The notes under the pieces are model-generated. The model saw only the letters and a program-made list of their open reading frames with translations. It searched no databases and was not told the origin of the DNA. Source: Symbiodinium sp. CCMP2592 (lineage: Eukaryota; Sar; Dinophyceae; Suessiales; Symbiodiniaceae). From it: a stretch of 64,000 bases of DNA. Shown here one piece after another: positions 52,701 to 62,800 of this stretch (the stretch's first letter is position 1; the number at the start of each line of letters is the position of its first letter). Where the stretch lies: contig CAJNDT010000979.1 of the NCBI GenBank assembly GCA_905221615.1, positions 220,001-284,000 of the forward strand. Direction: 5' to 3'. Both the position numbers and the translations under genes were made by a program.

Positions 52701-53893
52701 TTCTCATAGTACTGTTGCAGCGAAACTCCAAGAACCCTACTTTTGGGGCTCAAATAATTACAAACACTATTTTGGGGGGTTCATTTTTGTAAGTATAGCA
52801 TATTCTGCAGACTTCTGTACTGTTTAGAAGCCTGCGGCTGGGTCGAGCCTTCGTCTTCTTCTGACGGCCCTGTTGCTGCTGCGACATGCGTGCTGACCAA
52901 GCCGCCAGTTGCCTTAACAGGCGGCGGAAACAACGCATTCAGGCAAAGCCCTCGATGTCCGTGCCCCTCTTCCACTCCCTTCCACAGCACCCAGGCAGAG
53001 GGCAATCTCGCGGGGCGGAGAATGTGCGGACACAATGGCATTTTTGCCCCAGGCGCTTGGGCATATTTTGTGGCGGAGAAATCCGATGCAGAGCGAAACG
53101 AAGATCAAGTAATTCTCTTTGAGATAGCAGTCGTTGGTACAGAGCAACGCGCATCTCATGCTTACCGCATTCCGAGGTCCCACGGGTAGAAGCCCTGGGC
53201 CTAGCACCTGAACCGCACACCCCGCAAGACCCTAGCAAAACTCGTTTCAAACTCTTCAGATTCCCAGACAGAAATGGAAAAGCTCCAAGAGCCCCTTTAG
53301 CCCTCCTTAACATCCTAATTAGATGCCCCTTACAACCAGAGACGCTCGCTAAAGCACCCACAAAGCGATAAGTGATCACCGCGAAGCCTCAGGACCAGTA
53401 CGCCGACTCCAACAAAGTGTCTTGATGCTTTGAATATCTAGTATAGTTAGTTATAGATATAGACTACAATAGGGTTTTTGTGGTACAGTATGCTGTCATG
53501 ATAGTAATGAACCCCTCAACAATACTATTCATAGTTATTCCGACTCCTATGTTATCCGGTACGTCGGTGTCAGGAGTTAGGAATTAGGGTTTACAGAGGG
53601 TTCGGGCTTAGGGAGGGCTTGTGCTTTTGTGGTTGCAAGGTCATAGGGCTTACGCGTTTGGGGTTCATGGTTTAGGGTTCGTGGTTTGGGGGTTTACGGG
53701 TTTAGAGTTTAGGATTAGGGTTACAGTCGTTAAGAGCTTGATTCTGCAGTGAAGGGATGTACGGTTTCAGCTGTCTGTTGGTTTTCGGCTTCGGTCCACT
53801 GCAACAGAGGCTGGGTGAAGACACTAGACGACACGTGCGAGATCACAGTACCCTTCACAGAGGACGTGCCATGCATGTGTACATTGCCGTGTA
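49786..53893. other. Non-coding region, no gene recognised
   Basis: Telomere-like motifs are sparser here (50575-50645, 51750-51775, 53690-53730). Near 51272-51370 is a segment ending GGACCCTAATTTCGAGAACTCCC-like, whose complement resembles the GGGAGTTTC family termini; its left boundary is unclear. Overlapping short open frames on both strands at 52780-53380 show no recognisable domain. Confidence 0.6.
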
Positions 53894-53970
53894 CAAACAA
53901 ACAAACAAGCGAGTACTCAAGCAAGCAAGCAAGCAAGCAAGCAAGCACACAAGCAAGCACACAAGCAAAG
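53894..53970. repeat. CAAG/CAAA tetranucleotide microsatellite
   Basis: ACAAACAAACAAGC runs into about eight CAAG units, then alternates with CACA. The frames across it that encode Ser-Lys-Gln repeats are by-products. Confidence 0.85.
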
Positions 53971-54840
53971 TACAAGTACAGAGGGTTGTCCCATGGCGGA
54001 GCAGTTCTAACTGCGAGCTGGTCTTTTCGAAATACAGCCTTGGTGATGCCTTGGATGTCGATCGGGAAGGGGTGCAGAGTTCAAGGGATGTGTGTAGCAC
54101 TGGCAGTGCACGTCGTTGTTCTTCCAATCTCTCGCAGGCATCATGAGATTCGCAATCGTGCCTACACCAAGTGAATCTGTTGTAGTGCGTCACCTGCCCT
54201 TGTCGATCATACAGGATGCACCTTGCGTTATTGATCACCAGTCTGAGAGTATCACTCCTAGGGCTTTCGATCGGCTTGGCCGTGGTTGGAGCTTGTGGTC
54301 TACAGCTGCAAGTGGCCAGGTGCTCTTGCACGATGTGGCGTCGCCGTGGGTGGAGCCGTGCTCAGTCATGCTGCGCACCAGCTGGTGTTTCATTTTTCGG
54401 GGTCTGGATTGTGTCTAAGCCTAGGCTTTTGGATGTCGGTCGCGTTTCAGGTGCATGAGACGTCTAAGTAGGAGAGCCCCAACTCGGTAACTCATACCTT
54501 TAGCATCTTCTTGCTTGCTAACCCTGCTCCTGCAAGCATCCGATACGCTACAAACCGGAAGCCAGAAGACCTAAACCCTAGCTCGCTAACCAGCCTAAAC
54601 CGTAATGACTAAATCCTTGAGTCTGAAACCTGAACCACTTAGGGTCCCCACTGAAGTCCCGAAACCCTGAAACCCTTGACCCGAACCTTCACAACTCCTA
54701 AAACTGAAACTCTACAGCGGGAAACTCGAAACGAAAAACCCTAGTCGCCCAGGACCCAGCGTTGGCCACAGTTCTGCGCGAATGCGAGATCGAGTTTGAT
54801 GCCGAGGTGCCCCCCCTCCACAATCAATAAGGGCTTTGTT
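53971..54840. other. Non-coding region before the CT tract
   Basis: Unique-looking sequence to about 54470, then drifted C-strand telomere-like sequence (54560-54750). Overlapping frames of up to about 160 codons occur on both strands without recognisable features. Confidence 0.55.
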
Positions 54841-54955
54841 CTATCTCTCACTCTCTCTCTCTCTCTCTTCCGCTCTCTCTTCCGCTCTCTCTGCCTCTCT
54901 CTGCCTCTCTCTCTCTCTGTCTCTCTCTGTCTCTCTCTCTCTCTCTCTCTTTTTT

Positions 54956-55012
<57 letters not shown>

Positions 55013-55069
55013 ATCTCTCTTTCTTTCTCTCTTTCTCTCTCTCTCTCTATCTCTCTCTTTCTCTCTCTC

Positions 55070-55140
<71 letters not shown>

Positions 55141-55143
55141 CTG
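54841..55143. repeat. 300-bp CT (polypyrimidine) microsatellite
   Basis: An almost uninterrupted pyrimidine strand of CT dinucleotides, broken by single G, A or extra T. The last 60 bases (about 55077-55136) are pure CT. Mirror-symmetric homopurine-homopyrimidine tracts of this length can form triplex (H-DNA). Ser-Leu and Arg-Glu repeat frames across it are not genes. Confidence 0.95.
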
Positions 55144-56640
55144 CAAGCAAGGCTTTGAAGGTTGCACTGCTAGAGTCGTTTGAGCTTTTATGATAAGGTA
55201 TAAAGCTTTTATTTAGTTTAGTATAGTATAGTAAGTATAGCATCATAGCATTGTAAGCCTGGTATACTGGAGTATAGTACAGTATAGTAGAGTAAAGTCA
55301 AGTACAATGTATGCGCAGAGCGTCGAGACCATCGATGATTAAGGCTACATTCTGTCCTAAGAAATTCTACACCCTGATCACTCCATCCCAAGGTGGGTGG
55401 TTGTCACAATTAGGGTCCTTTGCTGGGTCCTTAACATCATATGGCGCCTAATATTCAGTCCGAAAAAGGGGCCATAATTTTGACAACTAGCCAGGTGTAG
55501 AGGCAGGCAAACGGTTTTTTTCGACTCAGCTGCCTCAGCACTAGACTGTCGCTAGAAAGCGTACAGAACGGATTCGTTGCGGTTGGGATTTAAGTTTGGA
55601 GAACTGTGGCCGACTCATACCGACAAGATCGAATAGATGCTGAAGCAGTCCCAGACCACTGGAAACATGAATTCCATACGGTAAACAGTCAATGTAAACA
55701 GCCTGAACCCTAAACTCTAAGTGGAAGCCCTAAAGTCCCAAAGAACCTGAACCTGAAAGCCGAAACTTAACCCCAAATCTCGCCCCGATATTCAATAACC
55801 TTCTTATGGATTCCCTAAAGAAACCCTTCACAGGAACCTGAAAGGGCCCCTTAAAGGAGTCCATAAGTGAGCCCTTACGAAGGAACCTTGAAAGGGGCCC
55901 CAAAAGAAGCCTGAAAGGGGCCCTTTGTAGCAGGCCCTGGCCCCGAGTTTGGTCGGCGTGCCAATACTTCTGCGGGTGGGATCACGAGACAGGACAGGGG
56001 GTTCGGGTTGTGAGGCTTTGGGATTTCAGGGTTTCAGGCGGGTTTAGGAGGGTTTAGGGTGTTGAGTTTGAGGGTTGCAGGGCTTGAGAGTTTAAGGATT
56101 CACAGTTTAGGGTGTCGGGACTCCCAAACCCCCAGGGTTCTTTTGAGCGGCATTATGAGGGCTGCCGAGTAGTATAGAAGCCTGAATAATCGATACAACT
56201 ATTCCGAAATATTCCTTTGTCTTGTTTGCTCATTTGGTTTAAGTATACCACCGAAAGCTTATTCGAAGCACATCGGCCTCTATATCAAGAACGTGGACTT
56301 ACAAACCATGTATACGAGGAATATCCCCACATTATCCCACATTCATATTGAGGCTAAATTACTGGTATATGGCTCAAAGTGAACGGTTCTGGACTTTCTG
56401 ACAGGGCGTCTAGATGCTGGTTTGCCCCCGACGTCCTAGAACTCTCAACCTGCAATCGGAATCCAAAGCTGACAGCACAGAGAACGCCCCTAAACCCTAA
56501 GCCCTAAACTCTGAACTGTACCCCCCTCAGCTTGCTGCCATCCTCTAGGCCATTTCTGGGACTTCATATTGTTCGCACACAGTAGCTTTTAATGTGGGAG
56601 TATTGTTTTCGAAGTTGGAATTACCACCTCCACATGACCC
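55144..56640. other. Non-coding region, no gene recognised
   Basis: Contains AGTATAGTA-type repeats at 55215-55310, the MITE-like element at 55394-55493, and a GGCCCC/AAGGG-rich degenerate repeat at 55795-55935 (AAAGGGGCCCC units). No gene is recognised. Confidence 0.6.
55394..55493. mobile_element. MITE-like element, TGGGTGGTTGTCA family, copy 3
   Basis: Starts TGGGTGGTTGTCACAATTAG and ends ATAATTTTGACAACTAGCCA, an imperfect inverted pair. The interior GCGCCTAATATTCAG parallels GGCATCTAATATTTAG in the copy at 24920. TA flanks are not preserved. It is 100 bp and non-coding. Confidence 0.55.
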
Positions 56641-57108
56641 CCTAAACCCTAAACCTTCAAGCCTTAAACCCGACACCCTGAACCCTTGAACCCGTAAACC
56701 CGAAACCTTAAACCCTGAACCCTACAGTTTGAATTGAAACGCGAAACCTTAAACCCTAAATCCTCAGAGCCCGAAACCTCAAACCCGAAACCCTAAGCCC
56801 TTAACCCTGAACCCCTAAACCTGAAACCCGAAACCCTAAACCCTTATAGAGCTTCGAGAGCTCAAAATTCTCTCAAAATTTCGAGCCTCCAGGCCCTCAG
56901 CCCGAAGCTGCACACCCTTTAGAGTTTGGGGTTTAAGGCTTAGGATTAGGGGTTTAAGGTTTCGGGTTTAAAGGTTTAAGGTTTCGGGTTTTTAAGGGTT
57001 TAGGGTTTCGGGTTCCAGGGTTTAGGGTTTTGTTTGGGTTTAAGGGTTTAGGGTGTAAGGTTTAGGGGTTGCGGTTTAGGGTTAAAGGTTAAGGGGTTTA
57101 GGACTACC
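56641..57108. repeat. Divergent telomere-like blocks (CCCTAAA then TTTAGGG)
   Basis: Positions 56641-56845 are C-strand heptamers (many CCCGAAA and CCTTAAA variants) and 56922-57108 are G-strand heptamers (GGTTTCGGGTTTAAGG variants). They are separated by about 75 bases with a small self-complementary core (GAGCTTCGAGAGCTC). The order is opposite to that left by end-to-end telomere fusion. Confidence 0.8.
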
Positions 57109-58197
57109 TAGAGATTCCTGTTTCAAAGCCCGAAAAGCCCGAAGGCGCGGCCTGACATCCCAGTGCACAAACGTCTGAAGCTATAAATCCTGAGGCCCAT
57201 GACCAGAAATCAATATCCTAGGCCCTAGGGTTTAGGAGTTCAGGGCTTAGGGTTTAGGGTTCTAAGTAAAGCCCTAAAAGCCCCTGCAGCCCCGACTCCC
57301 CAACCCTGACTCCCCAATCCTTAGATGCTGAACCGCTGGCTGGCAAAGGGCACTTGAACGCAACAACAACGGTTTAGGGTTTGGGCAGTCCCGATTCTCC
57401 AAGCTGACACCGAGAGGACGGTTCATCCATGGTTCTCGCGCCGGATGTTCCCTGCCCAGCAGAACTGGATGTAGCCTTTTCCCCCTAAACCTTAGCCTTA
57501 AACTTTACTTGCAGCATGAGTAGTCTTTCACAGATGGGAAGATCACAGCAAGGAAACCTGAGCGTGTAGGCTTTTGGGCTGCAGGTAAGCCCTAACTTTT
57601 TGTCTTTACGATTTGGGCTTTCGATATTCAGCTTGGGATTTTGGCTTTGATGAGGCGGGGGAGGCGAAGAACTAATAGTTTAGGGTTTAGGCTTTAGGGC
57701 TCGGGTTTGGGGTCGCTGGACCCTAGACCTGAAACCCCGCAAATTCAAAAATCCTAAGCCCTATTTCCGAGAGGCTCTAGTAGCTTTTACAGCCCAATAG
57801 TGTAGAATATCATTCGTCCGGAGAAGGAGCGGTCGATTTCGTAGTAGCACCGCAAGCAACGAGCATGTGTTCGACTCCCTTTCAAGAATCTGTATAGAAC
57901 CTGTCTTGCAATCTTCGAAGGTTTTTTTGTCGCGAATGTCTTCAACCAGATAGCGGTCTGCACGATGCAGACTTCAGGTAGGTAGAATCGGCTGGAGCCA
58001 GTATTGCCTTGCTGCCAAGCACAGCTATTGGCCCGTATCTGAAACATCAGTTTCTTAAAGGCAGGATTACATTATGTACGTATGTTGCGAGAATGCTTCA
58101 TCAGTTTATGCCAACATACGATGGTACGTAGAACATAGTCTTATGTTACAACAGATTGCGTAATGTTCTGAAGCACCGACATCTTCACCCAAGGCCC
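57109..58197. other. Non-coding region, no gene recognised
   Basis: Scattered drifted heptamers to about 57750, then unique-looking sequence. No gene is recognised. Confidence 0.6.
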
Positions 58198-58300
58198 CAA
58201 ACCCTAAGCCCTAAACCCTTAACCTCCAGCCCTAAACCCTAAGCCCTACAAACTAAACCCTAAACCCCAAACCCCAAGCTCTAAACCCGGAAGCTCCCAT
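58198..58300 (-). repeat. Telomere-like block upstream of the Copia-like element
   Basis: About 100 bp of CCCTAAA variants with CCCTAAGCC interspersed. It may mark the left flank of the Copia-like insertion, but the element's boundary is not proven. Confidence 0.75.
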
Positions 58301-58598
58301 CCCTAAGCCCTATAAACCTAGTTGCAGACTTGCCGCCTCTGGGAAAAAGGAGCTCAAAAACAACCCTAGGTGCGTGAAGCATGCCGGAGTGTAGCACGAC
58401 AGGTCGGAATCCGTGAGGCTGCTTTGCTCGAAAAAGTTTGTGGAGGCGACGAGGCCTTCCGAGTCGTGTGGTCGCATTTGGTTTAATCACTTAGGTTATC
58501 CTTCTAACCTTTGGGGTTTTATTCACGTAGGTTATCAGCCGTAGAGGGCTCTTAGGCTAGGTGGCTAGTTTAGGGTCTGATCTGTAGTCGTCCTTGCG
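58301..58598 (+). promoter_or_regulatory. Leader / possible 5' LTR of the Copia-like element
   Basis: About 300 bases between telomere-like sequence and the gag start; a short LTR plus leader should lie here, but the right LTR is outside the window. A 14-base direct repeat with one mismatch (TCACTTAGGTTATC at 58487, TCACGTAGGTTATC at 58523) is visible. GGTTATCAG at 58530 is faintly like a tRNA-iMet primer-binding site. Neither boundary can be fixed. Confidence 0.35.
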
Positions 58599-59879
58599 AT
58601 GGATCCGATGGTTCGCTCGAGAAGAGGAGCTGCGGGGCAAGGCGAGCCAGTGGCTACGGGTGCTTTCAGCGAACAGCTGGAGCAAGAATATTCAGCAGCT
58701 TTGAGTCAAGCAGACTCGGGGATTGTTCCCCGTGGTTCGAGTTATGTTGATCAGGGAGCGTGTCCACCTGGACTGCGGAGTGCGGTAGCTCCGGGGGAAG
58801 CATCGCCCGGTACCTTGGAACAGGGTGGAGTTGTGGGTGGTGCAGCCGGCGCGTCTACTTCGTCTGTAGGTGGTATCCCGTCTCTCCCTACTGCCAGTCC
58901 ATTTCATAGTGCACGAGTTCAAGAGGAGGTGGCGCTTCAGCGGAAGCGGCCCTCTGGATTAGACCAAGAGCAAGCGAGAGTGGGATCCGGGAACCTGGAT
59001 ATGGACGGGGGCCTGGAGCCCAACTATTCGGCCGCTTTTGATACTGCTGAAATGTTTGGCCCACGAGTTGCGAGAGTGGAAGCTGTTGGTCCTCGGGAAG
59101 CCGCTACTCTGGAAGGTTCCGTTGTGGGACCGGGAAGAGAAGGAGTTTCTACTGGGATGCCAATGTTAGAGGAAAAGCGTGACTCTGCAGCGGGGTTGCA
59201 ACCGGGTGTGGCAGTTGAGGGGCTGGACCCTCCGGATGATGATGCGCCGGAGCTATTGCCAGATAACGATAGAACTGCGAGACTTGAACAGGTTGTGGCA
59301 CAACTCATTGATGAGAACCGTTCGTTGAAAAGACGGGTTGAGCAAGCCGAACTGAGATCGCATTCTAGCTGGCACAGCGGTACTCCGGGCGAAGTGTTGG
59401 CCTCGCCTATGTCTTTTGCGATGGATGGCGGACCCCGGGTAGGGGAAAATGTACAGACGTGGTCTGAACTGGGCCGTTTCATAGGTGTGCCTCCGGGTGG
59501 CCTCGAAGGGGCTGTGCCGGCCAATTTCCCAGGTCTGAGAAATGATGTTGCTACATTCGGGAGCGTAGGATCGGTTCCGGGTTCGGGGGAGCAGCAAGCT
59601 CTCAGGAATGCTGGGCTTCCCACGGTCGCCTCGGTGGCATCAGGGCAAAGGGCTATGGGGTTAGAGTTGGTTCCGGTTATTGGGGAAAGTTCGATTGAGA
59701 AGGGTCCTTCGGAATTATGGCAGTCTTCCGGGGTACCGAGCGCCCCACCTCTTCCTCTACCGGGTATGGGGTATGAGGCTTCGTCTAATATTGCAGCTAG
59801 AGGGACTCAGTCTATGAGGCAGTTTGCTACCCAGGCAATAGCCGAGGCTTCAGGGATGTCTGGGGGTTTTCATACCTAG
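58599..59879 (+). CDS. Gag-like protein of Copia-like retrotransposon
   Basis: 426 residues from an ATG in GCGATGG context. The N-terminal 200 residues are rich in Gly, Ala, Ser and Glu and look disordered. Residues about 222-252 form a likely coiled coil (RLEQVVAQLIDENRSLKRRV). The remainder is Gly/Pro-rich. I see no CCHC zinc knuckle. Identification as gag rests on position directly before a protease-integrase frame. By family inference it would assemble the virus-like particle. Its stop at 59877 overlaps the pol frame, which opens at 59842, so pol is probably expressed as an extension by a frame change in this overlap. Confidence 0.7.
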   Translation: MDPMVRSRRGAAGQGEPVATGAFSEQLEQEYSAALSQADSGIVPRGSSYVDQGACPPGLRSAVAPGEASPGTLEQGGVVGGAAGASTSSVGGIPSLPTASPFHSARVQEEVALQRKRPSGLDQEQARVGSGNLDMDGGLEPNYSAAFDTAEMFGPRVARVEAVGPREAATLEGSVVGPGREGVSTGMPMLEEKRDSAAGLQPGVAVEGLDPPDDDAPELLPDNDRTARLEQVVAQLIDENRSLKRRVEQAELRSHSSWHSGTPGEVLASPMSFAMDGGPRVGENVQTWSELGRFIGVPPGGLEGAVPANFPGLRNDVATFGSVGSVPGSGEQQALRNAGLPTVASVASGQRAMGLELVPVIGESSIEKGPSELWQSSGVPSAPPLPLPGMGYEASSNIAARGTQSMRQFATQAIAEASGMSGGFHT

Positions 59880-62800
59880 TGGAAAGGGTGGTAGGGCTAA
59901 GGCGAAGGCTAAGTCTGGAGTGCAAGCAAAAGGCATTGCTGAAGAAGCGGGGGCGAGAGCCGAAGCTTCTGTGGCTAGTGCATCTGCTGGTAGCGCGAGT
60001 TCGGGAGCTCAGGCGAGTCCGGAGTTGCTGGTAGCAGAGGCTACTAGACTCCTAAAAGGGGTTTCCCTTAAGGTTCTTAGGGTTGATGATGAGGTTGATT
60101 TGGCCTGGGTTCGTAGTGCCCTAACCAACGCCTCGAATCCAGACTTCTGCCTCGTGGACTCCGGAGCGACTAATGCGCTGCGCCCGGCTAGTGATCAGGA
60201 AATCGGTACCTGTCGCACAATCCATGTTGATCTGGCGAGTGGAGGAACAGAGCTGTTGATTAACGAGAGCGGTACTTTGTTGCACTCGGGGCCATGTCAG
60301 GTTATCTTGCCTGCTAATTACTTGATTCAGCTTGGTTTCTCCATTGTCTGGAAGCGGCGAGGTTGCCGGATCAAACATCCCAAGAAGGGGTGTCTGGATG
60401 TGACGGTTGTAAAGGGCTGTCCATTGATTCCTAGGGAGGTTGGTTTGGCCTTACTGAGCGAGTATGAGGGTCGCCGGGTCGGGGCTCCATTGATCAGCAA
60501 GGTTGAGGTTATGGATTTGCAGACCGTCTTGACTCCGGAGCAGTCGCGTGTGTGGCTGCGAGATCGTCTAGTTCAGCGCGGGGAAGGTCTGACGGATGTT
60601 GATCAGTTGGTCTTTCTTCGTGGGATGTTTCCTGGGGTTCCCATGGAGTTGTTGGCTAGGGCGTGTGTACCGGCATTGGATAGTGGCTTTGTAGACTGGG
60701 GTGAGTCGCCTTGGAATAGGCGTTTTAGGCGGTCAGTTGGCAGGGCTGCATCGGGATCTGTGCTGATTTCAGTGTCCTCTGGCCAAAGCTCTTTGAAGGG
60801 GCTCGGGAAGGTTGTAGCGGTATCGGATTCCGAAAAGGGTCTAGGGTCCAGGTTGGTCTTTCAGTTATTGTTGAACTGGGCTGAGAAAGGGAAGGTTGGC
60901 GGTTTGATTCAGGGGGATGGAGTGTTTGAGACTGGGGCGAAGGCCGGTGAGTTCTCTTGGGACTCGCAAGTCCATGCTAGCAGTGACTGGCGCACTCTTT
61001 GCGAAGGCTCGGTTAAGATTCTTCGGTGGTTCTTATTGTTTTCGGTTGCTCAGGCTAGCAAGGATGCGAGGTCTGAGTGCTTGCCGAACAGTGGGAAGAA
61101 AGAGTCTGCCCAGTCACCAAGTCCACCTGCATCAGCCGTTGCTTCCCGGGACCGGCGTACTTCTTCGGGGTCAGATCGGGACCACAGTATGGTGTTCATG
61201 GTATGTGGGTTTCCAGGGGATCCTAGGGTTCCGGTGAAAAGGGATGAACGAAGGAGGCCGTGGGACCCGGTGTCTGTGCTCTCGTTCGCGCAAGTGTACG
61301 AGTTGAATCGAGCTGAGTTTGATCAAAGCTGTTTCGGGGCATTGTGTATAAGGGAATGTGAACTCCTGACGTCCTCCTGGTTCCTTTATGAAGCGGTTCA
61401 TGAAGTAAGAATGAGTTGGGAGGCGAAGGCGGCTTGGGAGCTCGTTCGGCCTGAAGGGATCTTACAGAGTAGGGTTCAGAGGCAAGAGGGATGGGCTACT
61501 GGCCTGTTGAGGGTTATTCAGGGGTCTTGGTGTCGTTGGTGTGCCCTGGGATGTCAAGCTGCGGAGGCTACAGAGCGTAAGCTTCTACTAGCGAAGATGA
61601 CCGCAGAGGAATCTTATGCTAAACATGTGGCTAATGATCATGTGCCTTTCCTTAAGGGGTGTCCCGAGTGCATTCGTGCACAGGGTAGACAAAGGTCACA
61701 CTGGCGTAGTGCTTTTACAGGCGTCCATGCAGCTAGCTTTGACATAGCTGGGCCGTTCGTTCCTGGACAGGCATTTAACCCTGAGGTCTCCGGTAGGGAT
61801 AAAGGAAAATGTTATCGGTATTTCCTCGCGTGTGCATATACCATCCCGGATTCGTACTGCCCAGCAAGGCTGGAAGTTAAAGGGGATGCGGAGCGCGTTG
61901 CTCCGGCTGAGGATGATGCGAGTCATTCTGCAGGTGCTACGGGTATAGGGGAATTTGAGGATCTGTTTCCTGAACTCTGGGACCTCCCGGAGGTAGGGAC
62001 GACTTCCGTTGAAGGCGTCAAAGCTGTGCGTTTTCGTGTTAAAGAAAAGCGTCCTGAAGACGAGGATCCTCTTGTTGAGGAGCCGGCGGATTCCTCTTCT
62101 CCTGTGGTTGCCGAGCCTAAATTTAAGACCCGAACCCTTTTCCTTGGAACGCCTTTGAGGACCAAGAGGGGTAAAGAGGTTTTGTCTCAAGTCCAGTGCC
62201 TGATCAATAGGCTGGAAGCCCATGGATACCCGGTGAACCGTTATCATTCTGATAGAGCTAAAGAGCTTCGGGCCTCGGCGTTGATCGACTGGCTTCGCAA
62301 TAAAGGCATACATGCTACATGGACCCCAGGTGATAGTCCTGCTGGCAACAAGGCAGAGTTGGGCGTTCAGAATCTAAAGGGTTTAGTCCGAAAGCTGCTT
62401 GGAATTGCGAAGTTAGAGGTCGGTTATTGGCCGTTAGCCCTCAGTCACGCCACGGAGCGAAATTGGGTGGTGTTCGGTGAATCGCTGGGGAGGCCTCAGG
62501 TACCATTGCTTCCGTTTGGGGTTAAGGTTGAGGCGAGAAGGCGTTTTAAGACTGGGTTTGAGGCTCAGTGGCAATCGCGTTCTGTTCCTGGTTTGTACCT
62601 TGGCATTGCCCCGAATACGCCGGGGGGGCACTTAGTTCTCATTGAGGATGGGGACTCACGGAAGGTGTTGTTGACCAACACTGTTTATCCTGTTCGGGGT
62701 GAAGATACAGGGGTGCCTCGTCGGCCAAAGTTTCGGCTAGTTGGCAAGCGCTCCCATTTTGCAATCAAGGTTGTAGCTGCGGCCAGGCCATTTGCTGTTT

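Noticed and set aside
53749..54331. Protein genes on either strand at 53.7-54.3 kb
   Set aside because: Overlapping frames on both strands, partly over the CAAG microsatellite, with no motif.
54836..55246. Ser/Leu- or Arg/Glu-rich proteins over the CT tract
   Set aside because: They are translations of a dinucleotide repeat.
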